Positions 36,785 through 45,928 of a DNA stretch of 64,000 nt are shown here, one piece after another. Within the stretch, counting starts at the first letter, position 1; each line of letters starts with the position of its first letter. The notes beneath the pieces are model-generated. The model did no database searches. It was given only the letters and a program-made list of their open reading frames with translations, and was not told the DNA's origin. Position numbers and translations under genes: made by a program. This stretch comes from Oscillatoriales cyanobacterium M59_W2019_021 (lineage in GTDB: Bacteria; Cyanobacteriota; Cyanobacteriia; Cyanobacteriales; Geitlerinemataceae): positions 1 through 64,000 of the forward strand of contig DVED01000130.1 in assembly GCA_015295945.1 (NCBI GenBank), read 5' to 3'.

Positions 36785-37441
36785 ATGCTACAGCGCGTTT
36801 TGGAACCGGAAGTGATGGATACCTGGGAAGAGTCAGTTGCCTACGATGCGATGGACTTCCTGGAGGTAAATACCGCCTTTGTCGAGGAAGCGGTGGCACT
36901 GGGATCTCCCGAGGCGCGGGTGTTGGACGCGGGAACCGGTCCGGCACGGATTCCGGTATTGATGGGTGAGCGTCGTCCCCAGTGGCAGATTGTCGGCATT
37001 GACTTGTCGGCAAATATGCTGAAATTGGGCACTCACCACATTCGGGAAGCGGGGTTAGAAGACCGAATCCAACTGCAACTCGTCGATGCCAAACAAATGC
37101 CGTTCGAGGACAACTTTTTCGATTTGGTGGTGTCGAATAGTATCGTCCACCATCTCCCCAATCCTTTACCCTTTTTCCAGGAAATCCAGCGAGTTTTGAA
37201 ACCCAATGGCGGGTTATTTTTACGAGATTTGCAGCGTCCGCCGGATCTGGAAACGGTCGATCGACTGGTTGCCAGTATCGGCACGGACTACGACGCGCAC
37301 CAAACCCAACTTTTCCGGGATTCGCTGATTGCCGCCTTTACCGTGGAAGAAGTGCGAGAAATGCTGGATGCGGCGGGATTAGACGGTGTTGAGGTCTATT
37401 CTTCGAGCGATCGACACTGGACGGCGAAGCGGTCTTCTTAA
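36785..37441 (+). CDS. Class I SAM-dependent methyltransferase
   Basis: 218 residues. Methyltransferase_11-type fold: motif I VLDAGTGPARIPVLM (~46-60), the acidic loop GIDLSANML, VDAKQMPFEDNFFDLVVSNSIVHHL and LKPNGGLFLRDLQRP. The N-terminal RVLEPEVMDTWEESVAYDAMDF is conserved in cyanobacterial homologues as I recall them. Substrate unknown. Followed by a heptamer repeat. Confidence 0.87.
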   Translation: MLQRVLEPEVMDTWEESVAYDAMDFLEVNTAFVEEAVALGSPEARVLDAGTGPARIPVLMGERRPQWQIVGIDLSANMLKLGTHHIREAGLEDRIQLQLVDAKQMPFEDNFFDLVVSNSIVHHLPNPLPFFQEIQRVLKPNGGLFLRDLQRPPDLETVDRLVASIGTDYDAHQTQLFRDSLIAAFTVEEVREMLDAAGLDGVEVYSSSDRHWTAKRSS

Positions 37442-37443
37442 GC

Positions 37444-37471
37444 AATAAGTAATAAGTAATAAGTAATAAGT
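37444..37471. repeat. Heptamer tandem repeat AATAAGT x4
   Basis: Four perfect AATAAGT units directly after the methyltransferase stop codon, then TTGTCATTTGTCATTT heptamers. Confidence 0.9.
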
Positions 37472-37654
37472 TTGTCATTTGTCATTTTTATCCCTCTGCT
37501 TCCCCTGCTCCCCCAGTTCACCTCCACTCTCTATTCTGAACTCCTGAACTCCTAGTTTTATACGGATCTCAACACCTTGACATCGTAATATGTAATTAAC
37601 CATCTTCATAAAAGTATAAAATTGCGTTTAACTGTAACTGACCCGATCGAATTT

Positions 37655-38878
37655 ATGAAATTGTCGAGTATGTCTCGCAACTGGCGACTTTTGAGGAAAG
37701 TCGTTCTTCCGTTGCTCTGTTTGCTATCATTCGCGATCGCATTACTACTTGATAGCTTTACCCCGGCATTCGGGGATGACAGCAGCATCCCAGAAATCCA
37801 GATTCCCCGCCAGGAAATTCGCGGCGTATGGATGACCAAAAATGACTTTGATATCCTCAAAGATCGCGATAAAGTGCAAGAAGCGGTAGAGCATTTGCGG
37901 CGACTCAACTTTAATACAATTTACCCCGTCGTTTGGAATTCCGGCTATACTCAATATCCCAGTGCCGTCGCTCAACAACACGGCATTCCTTTTTTCTATT
38001 ACGGTTCCCAAGGACAAGATATTCTCGCCGACTTAATCGATCGCGCCCACGCTCAAAACTTATTAGTCATTCCCTGGTTTGAGTTTGGGTTTATGGTTCC
38101 GCAAACCTCCGAACTTGCCCTCAACTATCCCGACTGGCTAACGCAAAAAAAAGATGGAACTCAAACTTCAGTCAGCGCTGCTGGAGAAGTGGCTTGGTTG
38201 AATCCCTTTCATCCAGACGTACAGAATTTTATTCGAGATTTAGTTGTCGAAGTAGTCGGCAGATACGACGTCGATGGCATTCAATTCGACGACCATATGA
38301 GCTTACCTCGAGAATTTGGCTACGACGAGTACACGGTTAATTTATACCATCAAGAAACGCAGAAAAACCCACCCGACAATCCTAACGATCCCGACTGGGT
38401 GCGCTGGCGAGCCGATAAAATTACGGCATTTATGGAACAACTCGATCGCGCGGTGAAAGAGCGAAAACCCCACGCAATCTTCTCCGTCGCTCCCAATTAC
38501 TACGATTTCGCCTATAAGTTACAATTGCAAGATTGGCTAACTTGGGTGCGCCGGGATATTGCCGACGAGCTGATTGTCCAAATTTATCGTTCCGATTTAG
38601 ACTCGTTTACGCAAAAGCTCTCGCTGCCCGAAGTGGGAGAAGCGCATCAAAAAATTCCAACAGGCGTGGGAATTATGACGGGATTGAGAAATCGCCCCGT
38701 CCCAATGCAGCAAATTAAAGATCAAGCTCGAGCCGCTCAAAATTTAGGTTTGGGAACGGCATTTTTCTACTACGAAAGTCTTTGGGATTACGCACCAGAA
38801 TCGGAGTCAGAAGCCGATCGACAATCGGAATTTCAAGCCTTGTTCCCTGCTCCTGCCGTGCGCGTCGCGCGGAATTAA
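37655..38878 (+). CDS. Secreted glycoside-hydrolase-like protein (GHL10/DUF187)
   Basis: ~407 residues with a signal peptide (KVVLPLLCLLSFAIALLLDSF, probable cleavage near AFG). The TIM-barrel of the GHL10/YngK family follows: REIRGVWMTKNDFDILKD, LRRLNFNTIYPVVWNSG, a WLNPFHPDVQNFIRDLV motif, and DVDGIQFDDHMSLP with the putative catalytic Asp pair. It probably acts on extracellular polysaccharide or cell wall in the periplasm. The track starts at a TTG (37622); ATG 37655 or 37670 is preferred. Confidence 0.85.
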   Translation: MKLSSMSRNWRLLRKVVLPLLCLLSFAIALLLDSFTPAFGDDSSIPEIQIPRQEIRGVWMTKNDFDILKDRDKVQEAVEHLRRLNFNTIYPVVWNSGYTQYPSAVAQQHGIPFFYYGSQGQDILADLIDRAHAQNLLVIPWFEFGFMVPQTSELALNYPDWLTQKKDGTQTSVSAAGEVAWLNPFHPDVQNFIRDLVVEVVGRYDVDGIQFDDHMSLPREFGYDEYTVNLYHQETQKNPPDNPNDPDWVRWRADKITAFMEQLDRAVKERKPHAIFSVAPNYYDFAYKLQLQDWLTWVRRDIADELIVQIYRSDLDSFTQKLSLPEVGEAHQKIPTGVGIMTGLRNRPVPMQQIKDQARAAQNLGLGTAFFYYESLWDYAPESESEADRQSEFQALFPAPAVRVARN

Positions 38879-38895
38879 TCAAATCCCTAATCGAA

Positions 38896-38921
38896 GTTTT
38901 TTACACTAGGTTGTAAAAAAC
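38896..38921 (+). terminator. Terminator of the glycoside-hydrolase gene
   Basis: Perfect 10-bp stem GTTTTTTACA / TGTAAAAAAC with a six-base loop, 18 bases after the stop. The stem is weak in G/C but well placed. Confidence 0.6.
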
Positions 38922-39023
38922 CTCGAGGGGAAATCTGATAGAGTGGTTTCCTGATTTTTGGGAGTGGTTTTGAGTGAATTGGCTCTCCTGTACTTGCGGT
39001 GATAATCAGAGCTTATGTTTCGT

Positions 39024-39096
39024 AGGGTGGGTTAGGCACGGGGATGATTTCTAGGAAAAACCAATCTGTTTGAATCCGTGCCGTAACCCACCACCC
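39024..39096. repeat. Inverted-repeat element GTGGGTTAGGCACGG ... CCGTGCCGTAACCCAC
   Basis: Arms of ~15 bases with one indel, ~40-base centre. GTAGGGTGGGTTA...TAACCCACC ends are typical of small dispersed palindromic elements in cyanobacterial genomes. The transcript would fold into a long hairpin. No coding capacity. Confidence 0.65.
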
Positions 39097-39212
39097 GATG
39101 TTTGTTACACAACATACATTTGACCCCACAGTGTTGGGAGAGTCAAAATTTTTCTTTCGATCGAACTCACCCCCAAAAATGGATCGCATCCTCACGACAA
39201 GCGCTATACAGA

Positions 39213-39647
39213 CTATCCTAAAGTGACCGAAAGCGCGTTGCTAGACTGAGGCGAACAGTGCGGGTTCAGGGGTCGAGTTGCCATCCGCCGTGCCGTCATG
39301 ATGTCGGCAATCCACCCTACCAAATCGCTGCTTTCCAGCGTTGGATACGTATGCTTCAGCTTCATCCCCAACCGACTCGCCCCCCATCGCAACCATCCCC
39401 GCAAGCGAGGCAACTCCCACACCGTCAAGCGTCGCTGCCGCAAAATCTCTGCCAAGGTAAACGGCTCGAAATCCCTTGCAGCTTCTGCCAAACTTGGCGG
39501 TAGCGATTCCCCAAACTCAACTTCTAGAAAGCGAAGGAGGCGCAATAACAACACCCAAACTTCTTTCTGCGGAATCAGTTTTTCCAACCGTTCCGGGTCG
39601 ATTTGCGAACCCCATTTTCTGAGCACGAACGCAATATCCAAAATCAT
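39213..39647 (-). pseudogene. C-terminal fragment of a RiPP-associated nucleotidyltransferase-like protein
   Basis: A 144-residue ORF beginning MILDIAFVLRKWGSQIDPERLEKL, which looks like the middle-to-end of the uncharacterised nucleotidyltransferase family found in lasso-peptide clusters (PF14907-like). The N-terminal catalytic part is missing. The first codon coincides with the point where the overlapping kinase-ABC frame stops looking like a transporter, so the gene appears cut by a deletion. Family assignment is moderate. Confidence 0.45.
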
Positions 39648-40938
39648 CGAGGCGATCGTAGCAATCGGAAGATTCGTAGAACCCGTAGTCTACCGAAACT
39701 GACTTGGCGTGAACCAAACCGCTGATATGGTCTTGGACTAACTCCGATTGGGCAGTGCGAATCCATTCCCCCAACCCTTGCAGCACTTCCCCTAACACCA
39801 AAATGCCCGCCATCAATCCGGCGGGAATCAAGAGGGTTTGAATGCTGTCCCAGGAAATGCCCGCACCCATCGCGGCGGTGAGGCTATCGACGACTTCGCG
39901 AGTTAGGTAAACGGTGGCAACGGGGAGAAATCCTTGGATGAAGAGTAAGATTAACCAAGCGCTCGTCCAAGGAGCGGCGGCATCCCAAACCAAGCGAAAG
40001 GTTTTGGGAAGGTCGGAAAAACGAGAAGCAGCGCGACTGAATTTGGCAGAGAGAGCGGATATTCTAGGCATGGCAGGGAGCGGGGGCGATCGCATCGGAA
40101 CGAGTTTCACCACATCGGGTAGCGCGGCGAGATTTCGCTGACGTTTCAAAGCAGAAATTGGCACTTTCTCGAATAAACGAGAGCATTGTTGTAAGTGATC
40201 CTTGTTGAACTCGGGAGCGTTGAGTAAGGTCACCGCGCGAGAATTGCGAACCAATTCGACGAAACTATCTTGGGGATTGAGGGGAACGATTTCCGGATGG
40301 GTTCCCATCTCCAGGACGTAGAGATGTTTGAGGGGGAGGGGGGTTTGCAGGAAACCGTCACTGAGTTGGTGTGCCAGTTTGGGACTTTGGTGGTGCAGGA
40401 GGGGTAAATTGTCGATATCGTGACCGATCGCCGTTGCCGCGTCGGGTAGCAGCTTCACTTGGGGAAAACTGGGAATCACCATCGGTTGTTCTTCCGAAAG
40501 GTCGATCGCCATTACATCGTCGGTTAACAAGCTGTAACCTTGGGAATGGAAGGCATCCGCCATCGTCGATTTGCCGCCGCCGGAGTGGGTCATAAACGCC
40601 ACCGCCACGCCGTCAATGGCAACGCTGCTGGCGTGGAGAACCAGAAATCCCCGCTGCCGCAGCAACATGGAAAACAACGGACCGAGAATTACCGGACGGA
40701 GAACTCCTTCATCCAAACCCGGTTCGGGATCGACGACGATTTCGCACCCTTCCCGGACGAGTAACAGTCCCACTCCTTCGACGCTACCTAAAAAATAATC
40801 CCCCCCATTACTGCGGCGATCGAGATTGTCCAATTTCCCCAGGCGAACCACTACGTCAGCGGGTCGATCGCACGGCGGCAGTTCGGGAAGTGGGAACTCG
40901 CAGTGGATGCTTAAATTGTAGGCGTGATAGGCGTACAT
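39517..40938 (-). pseudogene. HPr-kinase-like protein fused to truncated ABC exporter
   Basis: 473 residues in one frame. 1-~278 resembles the HPr(Ser)-kinase-like proteins of lasso/RiPP clusters, with FLVLHASSVAIDG and P-loop HSGGGKST (~118-125). From ~300 it changes to the beginning of an ABC exporter (FRLVWDAAAPWTSAWLILLFIQGFLPVATVYLTREVVDSL, then VDYGFYESSDCYDRL). At ~residue 430 (position ~39649) the exporter stops: the remaining helices and the entire ATPase are absent. The last 43 residues are the nucleotidyltransferase-like gene read in a wrong frame. The kinase part may still be functional. Confidence 0.7.
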
Positions 40939-40994
40939 CTTGAGTCATGTATAGAGTTTATCGATATCGGCGGCGATCGCGCTCTGTAGGAGGA

Positions 40995-41038
40995 AGAGTC
41001 GGAAGAGACACGTCTTGCTCCGCATTTCTTCCGACTCT
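40995..41038. other. 12-bp perfect hairpin between B2 and kinase genes
   Basis: AGAGTCGGAAGA (40995-41006) and TCTTCCGACTCT (41027-41038) enclose a 20-base loop in the 126-bp gap. There is no T-tract, so it is an RNA-processing or attenuating hairpin at best. No precursor peptide ORF was found in this gap. Confidence 0.6.
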
Positions 41039-41064
41039 CTCATTCAGTTTCCGGAATTTATTCC

Positions 41065-41499
41065 TTATCTGCTTCCGTAAGAGGGCATGGGGACGTAACG
41101 CTGCAAGTCACTGAGATAACCGATCGCCACTTTTCCTCGGTGTTCCACCCAAGCGTGAGCTTCCAGTTCTCCGGTTTCGCCTTTGGCGACGCCGATTCGC
41201 AGTTCGCAGGGATGACCGTGTTGTTTCATCATCGTCTGGGCGACTAAGGCGCGAGCCAGACATTTGACGCCACCGGGCATATAGCGAGTGCCAGTCTCGA
41301 TCGCCCAAACGATTTTGCCGATCGAAAGAGGCTCTGAATGTTTGGGAGGGGCTTGGCTGAGTCGATCGACGATTTTTTGTAGGGTGCGAAAGGGAAGGAA
41401 TCGCAAGCCCAATCGAACGAGACAGAGGAAAAGGAAAGTGTTGAAAAGAAGTTGGCGATCGCGAATTTTTTGGCGAATTCGAGCGATCGATCGCCTCAT
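41065..41499 (-). CDS. Lasso-peptide-type B2 (transglutaminase-like) leader peptidase
   Basis: 144 residues of the transglutaminase-like cysteine protease family (lasso B2). Membrane-proximal N-terminus, RLGLRFLPFRTLQKIVDRL, the catalytic Cys in GGVKCLARALVAQTMMKQHGH (~80) and His in LEAHAWVEHRGK (~113). Overlaps the B1 stop by one base (TAATG), the usual coupling of split B1-B2 genes. It would cut the leader from a lasso-type precursor, but no precursor or cyclase gene is visible here. Confidence 0.82.
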   Translation of the reverse strand: MRRSIARIRQKIRDRQLLFNTFLFLCLVRLGLRFLPFRTLQKIVDRLSQAPPKHSEPLSIGKIVWAIETGTRYMPGGVKCLARALVAQTMMKQHGHPCELRIGVAKGETGELEAHAWVEHRGKVAIGYLSDLQRYVPMPSYGSR

Positions 41500-41762
41500 T
41501 ACTTCACCTCAATGAGTTGCGCGGCGAATAAATCTTGGAGGAGGGCAAACAAATCTTGCTGGCAGCGATCGAGGGTAACATCGTACTCCGAAGCGATAGC
41601 TTCCACCAGCCCGCCGACAGTTTGGGGTTCCTGAATCCGGTTCCAAACCCACGCTCCCACAGCATTCAAGCCATAGTAAATGCCGGATTTGAGATTGAGG
41701 ATAACCGATTCTTCAGCATTTTTCTGGAATTTTAGTAAAAAAAACGAGTAATTAGATAGTAA
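41499..41762 (-). pseudogene. PqqD-like B1 (RiPP recognition element) lacking a start
   Basis: Not in the ORF track because it has no ATG. The open frame between the stop at 41763-41765 and the TAA at 41499 contains the PqqD/lasso-B1 core (ESVILNLKSGIYYGLNAVGA, then WNRIQEPQTVGGLVEAI). About 15-20 N-terminal residues that should precede FQKNAEES are replaced by AT-rich sequence with a run of eight T's. No ATG or GTG precedes the core, so it is probably dead or depends on a non-canonical start. Confidence 0.65.
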
Positions 41763-41765
41763 TTA

Positions 41766-42302
41766 AGTGAATATACGTAGCAGATTTGACGGATGCCAAA
41801 ACATGAGGGGCTTGCTAGTTGCAATCGTCCCCAACCTTCTACTTTAGTTTTTATTCCTAAAAATCCGCATATCAACTCACTCTTTTTTTTAAAAAAGACC
41901 GCCAAAACCTCGGATATTGGTGATTTCAAATTGTCAAATCTTGAAGCTTAGAGGATTTGAAAGCGGGTGGAGCGGGATTTGTAGCGCCCAGAACGAAAAT
42001 CGATAATTATACGGAGAGACCTCGATCGCCCTCGAGCGATATAGAGATTGAAGAAAAATAGATCGAGGGCAAAATGGCAAACCCAGGTGGTCGATCGGGT
42101 TCCTTGTCAATTCTGAGATGTTTCATGAAACCCAGGCTTGGCTGGAAGCCGATTGGATGTCGGATTGGGGTAAATGCAATTGGGGGACGGAAGGGATTCC
42201 CGCAAGACAACCCGTGCGATGCATTCCCGGTCGAGGTATTGCGATCGCTCGGGACGATCGCACGGTAGAGTGAACACTGGAGTGAATTAAGGAGTCAGCA
42301 TC
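41766..42302. other. 537-bp region between the RiPP remnant and rpiA
   Basis: Left half AT-rich, including T8/A6 runs; a TTG-initiated frame on the minus strand (41929-41732) has no recognisable features and no lasso-precursor signature. The right half contains a possible 51-codon ORF (see 42118-42273). Confidence 0.35.
42118..42273 (+). CDS. Possible 51-residue Trp-rich small protein
   Basis: ATG-initiated ORF below the track cutoff, ending 29 bases before rpiA: 51 residues with five Trp in the first half (AWLEADWMSDWGKCNWG) and a basic/Ala second half (CIPGRGIAIARDD). No family was recognised. It could be a C-terminal gene fragment or a true small gene co-transcribed with rpiA. Low certainty. 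Confidence 0.25.
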   Translation: MFHETQAWLEADWMSDWGKCNWGTEGIPARQPVRCIPGRGIAIARDDRTVE

Positions 42303-43013
42303 ATGAGTGCAGAACAAGACCCGGTTAAATTAATGAAGCAACAAGTCGGTCAAGCGGCTGCCGATTTGGTAAAGTCGGGATCGATCGTCGGATTGGGAAC
42401 GGGTTCGACCACGGCTTACGCGATCGAATATTTGGGCAAACGCTTGCAATCGGGGGATCTCAAAGATATCAAAGGCATTCCCACCTCGTTCCAAGCCTCG
42501 GTTTTAGCCAAAGAATACGGCATTCCCCTCACCACCCTCGATGAAGTTGATCGCATCGATATCGCCATCGACGGTGCCGATGAAGTCGATCCTCAGAAAA
42601 ACTTAATTAAAGGCGGCGGTGCGGCACACACCCGCGAAAAAATCGTCGATGCTCTTGCCGAACAGTTTGTCGTGGTGGTCGATGGGTCGAAATTGGTCGA
42701 TCGATTGGGTTCGACGTTCCTGCTTCCTGTGGAAGTGCTGCCGATGGCGATGACTCCAGTGATGCGGGCGATCGAAAAATTAGGCGGCAAACCCCAACTG
42801 CGGATGGGGGTCAAAAAAGCCGGTCCCGTTGTCACCGACGAAGGCAACCTCGTCATCGATGTCAAATTCGACAGCATCGACAATCCCGGCGAACTGGAAA
42901 AAACCCTGAATAATATTCCCGGCGTCTTGGAAAATGGTTTATTCGTCGGCGTTGCCGATGTCGTTCTGATCGGGGAAATTCAAGACGGCAAACCGATCGT
43001 TCGCCAGATGTAA
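42303..43013 (+). CDS. rpiA: Ribose-5-phosphate isomerase A
   Basis: A 236-residue RpiA of the Calvin/pentose phosphate pathways. Marks: [49 protein letters not shown] (phosphate loop and catalytic Asp/Glu/Lys residues) and the C-terminal [14 protein letters not shown]. Complete. It ends at a terminator. Confidence 0.96.
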   Translation: MSAEQDPVKLMKQQVGQAAADLVKSGSIVGLGTGSTTAYAIEYLGKRLQSGDLKDIKGIPTSFQASVLAKEYGIPLTTLDEVDRIDIAIDGADEVDPQKNLIKGGGAAHTREKIVDALAEQFVVVVDGSKLVDRLGSTFLLPVEVLPMAMTPVMRAIEKLGGKPQLRMGVKKAGPVVTDEGNLVIDVKFDSIDNPGELEKTLNNIPGVLENGLFVGVADVVLIGEIQDGKPIVRQM

Positions 43014-43072
43014 TCGGTCTTGACGCAAACGAAACTTGGGATCGAACTGAGGTAGGGAAAGAGATATGGGGT

Positions 43073-43108
43073 GAGGGAGTTTTCCCTGTTCCCCATTCCC
43101 TCTTTTTT
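43073..43108 (+). terminator. Terminator of rpiA
   Basis: GAGGGA ... TCCCTC stem (with internal GGGA/TCCC pairing alternatives) followed by TTTTTT, about 60 bases past the rpiA stop. Confidence 0.6.
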
Positions 43109-43137
43109 AGAGATATCTAATGGCTAAATGCTAACTG

Positions 43138-43827
43138 CTAATTCCGATCGCGGCAACGTTGCAAAACCCGTTCGGCTGCCAACTCGGAAGACGCAGGATT
43201 TTGTCCCGAAATTAACAAACCGTCTTCCTCGACATGGGGGGCAAAATCCGCTTCCGCTTTGAAGTTGCTTCCCAAGTCTCGCAATCGCGTTTCCAGCAGA
43301 AACGGAACCACCGATTCTAACTGAACGGCACGTTCTTCAGAATCGGTAAACGCCGTAATCGTACGACCTTTTACCAACGGTTCGCCGGATGCCGATTTGA
43401 CCGCAACCAGTGCGGCAGGTGCGTGACAGACAGCGGCAATGACTTTTCCATCGCGATCGAACGCTTCCAAGGTTTGCGTCAACTCGACACTATTGGGAAA
43501 ATCCCACATCGTCCCGTGTCCCCCCGATAAGAAGATCGCATCGTAATCTTCTGCATTAATATCGGCGATTGCCACCGTATTTTGCAAGCGGGTTTTCGCC
43601 TCTTCATCCGCCATAAACCGTTGGGTGGATTCCGTTTGCGACTCGGGTAAATGACTCTTGGGATCGAGAGGCGGTTCGCCCCCTTTTATCGATGCCAGGG
43701 TAACTTCCGCACCCGCATCCACAAAAACATAATACGGACTTGCCAATTCTTCCAACCAAAATCCAGTTTTTTGTCCGGTTTCTCCCAGACGATCGTGGGA
43801 GGTAATCACAATTAAAATACGCGACAT
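43138..43827 (-). CDS. DJ-1/PfpI-family type 1 glutamine-amidotransferase-like protein
   Basis: 229 residues from MSRILIVITSHDRLG at 43827; the 63 extra residues of the track ORF translate repeat sequence. Hsp31-like members share GQKTGFWLEELASPYYVF, FLSGGHGTMWDFP and the nucleophile Cys in VIAAVCHAPAAL. Likely glyoxalase III/deglycase or chaperone-like activity. Single gene, tail-to-tail with rpiA. Confidence 0.88.
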   Translation of the reverse strand: MSRILIVITSHDRLGETGQKTGFWLEELASPYYVFVDAGAEVTLASIKGGEPPLDPKSHLPESQTESTQRFMADEEAKTRLQNTVAIADINAEDYDAIFLSGGHGTMWDFPNSVELTQTLEAFDRDGKVIAAVCHAPAALVAVKSASGEPLVKGRTITAFTDSEERAVQLESVVPFLLETRLRDLGSNFKAEADFAPHVEEDGLLISGQNPASSELAAERVLQRCRDRN

Positions 43828-44075
43828 TATTCTTAAGGAGTTCAAGAGTAGGGACGAATGGCATTCGCCCTTTTGGGACTGGCTACGCCTACAGGAGAAA
43901 GAGATCGGGGGGAGCAGGGAGATAAGAACAGAGACCAATGGGTAATTGGGAATCGGTAATTGGTAGAAAACCACTGGGAAACCTCGAAAAATGCAGATCG
44001 CGAACCCGATCGCCACAAATTCTCGTCATTTCAGCAATCGTCGATCGCTCTTCTTGGCAATTAATCGAGGTTCCC

Positions 44076-44101
44076 ACTTATTACTTATTACTTATTACTT
44101 A
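44076..44101. repeat. Heptamer tandem repeat ACTTATT
   Basis: Three perfect ACTTATT units plus a partial fourth (reverse complement AATAAGT, the same unit as at 37444), directly at the 3' end of tldD. Confidence 0.9.
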
Positions 44102-44104
44102 AAA

Positions 44105-45574
44105 TTACCGTCCGCCAACAGTAATCTCGTCCACTTTGATGTGGGGTTGCCCGACGGTGACGTAAACGCTACCGCTGATGGAACCGCAGAACCCGGCTGC
44201 CAAGCCTAAATCCTTAGAACACATGGAAATTTTGTTCATGATATCCTTAGCTTCGCCGATGAGAATTGCCCCTTTCAACGGCTTGGTAATTTTGCCGTTT
44301 TCGATGAGGTACGCTTCATCAACGCCGAAGTTAAATTCCCCCGTCGGTCCGACGCTGCCGCCGCCCATTTTCTTGCAGTAAATGCCTTTTTCGATCGAGT
44401 TAAATAAATCCTCGATCTCGTAATCTCCCGGTGCGATATAGGTATTCCGCATCCGCGAGGCGGCGGCGTAGGTGTACCCTTGGCGGCGTCCGCTTCCGGT
44501 GCGGGGATGTCCGGTGCGTAACGAACCCGCCCGATCGGCGAGGAAGTTTTTCAAGATCCCTTTTTCAATTAATAGCGTCCGCTGGGCGGGCATGCCTTCG
44601 TCGTCCATATCGATGGTTCCGAAAGCATTTTCCGACAATCCTTCATCCCAAGCTGTCAAACTTTCGTGGGCGATTTTTTCCCCTTTCTTATCGATAAACG
44701 GCGTGGTTTCTCGTTCGATTTGCGTCGTTTCCAACAAGTGTCCGCAGGCTTCGTGGAAAATCACCCCGCCGAAGGAATTCGCCATAATAATTGGATAAGT
44801 TCCCGACTCCACGTAATCGGCATAGAGCATTTTACCTGCCGACTCCGCCACCTCTTCGGCAAAAGATTCGTAGTCCCAAGTCCGCAGAAATGCCGGATTG
44901 CTGGTATCTCCCGCTCGCTGACCGATGGACGATCGATGTTCTCCATCGGCACACAGCAAATTGCATCCCACCGATTGCGTCAGGCGAATATCGCGGGCAA
45001 AAACACCGTCGCTGGAGGCAACTAAGACTTCTTGCCAATCGCGGAAATAGACAGCACGGCGGGATTGCACGTGGCTGGCTTTGCGCTCCAATGCGGCATT
45101 TGCCCCCAACAGCACGTCCCCCATTTCCCGCATGGAACTGCTGTCGGCTAACCATCCCTCTTTCCCCTTGCGGGAAGCGTAGTCTCGCATCAGTTCTAAA
45201 TTCACCGGAGGCGTGAAGGCATTGGCAGAGGGCAAATTGAATCCCAGAATCGACAAACCCTTTTCTAGCGCGGCTTTGAGTCCGTTAAACGAGAGATCGT
45301 TGGTGCTGACGTAGCAATCGGCTTTGCCGCGAAACACGCGCACCCCCGCACCCGTAGACAACCGGGGAGTAATGCTGGTGATGCGATCATCTTCTGCCAA
45401 ACAACTGATATAGTTAACGCGCTCGAGGAAAAATTCGATAAAATCGGCTCCAGCAGCCCGTCCGAGTCCCAAAAGCGTTGCCAGGGGAGCCTCCCAGCCC
45501 GTATCGAAGCGATCGGTACTCAAGGTATAGTTTAAGCTCGGAATTTCTTGGGTCAGTATTGCAGTTGGCGACAT
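44105..45574 (-). CDS. tldD: TldD-type metalloprotease
   Basis: 489 residues of the TldD/PmbA family. N-terminal domain ([24 protein letters not shown]) and C-terminal metalloprotease domain with [15 protein letters not shown] (HExxxH metal motif) and the conserved [22 protein letters not shown]. With a TldE partner it degrades unfolded peptides, processes microcin-type peptides or acts on gyrase inhibitors; no tldE is in the window. Confidence 0.94.
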   Translation of the reverse strand: MSPTAILTQEIPSLNYTLSTDRFDTGWEAPLATLLGLGRAAGADFIEFFLERVNYISCLAEDDRITSITPRLSTGAGVRVFRGKADCYVSTNDLSFNGLKAALEKGLSILGFNLPSANAFTPPVNLELMRDYASRKGKEGWLADSSSMREMGDVLLGANAALERKASHVQSRRAVYFRDWQEVLVASSDGVFARDIRLTQSVGCNLLCADGEHRSSIGQRAGDTSNPAFLRTWDYESFAEEVAESAGKMLYADYVESGTYPIIMANSFGGVIFHEACGHLLETTQIERETTPFIDKKGEKIAHESLTAWDEGLSENAFGTIDMDDEGMPAQRTLLIEKGILKNFLADRAGSLRTGHPRTGSGRRQGYTYAAASRMRNTYIAPGDYEIEDLFNSIEKGIYCKKMGGGSVGPTGEFNFGVDEAYLIENGKITKPLKGAILIGEAKDIMNKISMCSKDLGLAAGFCGSISGSVYVTVGQPHIKVDEITVGGR

Positions 45575-45805
45575 AGACTCGTTGGTATCGGTAACGCTCT
45601 CCTAATAAGTGTAGCGCAGTCCCCCCGCGCCGAGAGGGTGCAAAGCAAGGGAGCGATCCGTCGGTACGGCGATCTCGATTGCTGTCACCCGAGGCTTAAA
45701 GCAGCGGAAGGAAACGGCTCGATCGAACAATTTCCCCACTGACTTTGCGATGGAATTTAATATTGCTATAGCAGTCGCCACTCCGATGAGGACAAATTTG
45801 GGTAG

Positions 45806-45870
45806 GGGCGTAGCATTTGCTCGGGTATTCTTGTCCGCTAACCGATAAAGTTTATGCAAATGCTACGCCC
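45806..45870. repeat. 15-bp perfect inverted repeat GGGCGTAGCATTTGC
   Basis: GGGCGTAGCATTTGC (45806-45820) and GCAAATGCTACGCCC (45856-45870), separated by 35 bases. Widespread 'GTAGGGGCGTAGCATTTGC' type palindromic repeat of cyanobacteria. It lies in the 355-bp tldD/Uma2 intergenic region, otherwise empty. Confidence 0.7.
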
Positions 45871-45928
45871 AGTCTACGCCATAAATTTAGCCGATCGGCG
45901 ATCGCCCCAAAAGCGATGGCGTACAATA

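Noticed and set aside
41732-41929. 65-residue ORF upstream of B1 considered as lasso precursor
   Set aside because: TTG start, no YxxP leader motif, and no plausible core peptide; hydrophobic tail arises from the AT-rich tract.
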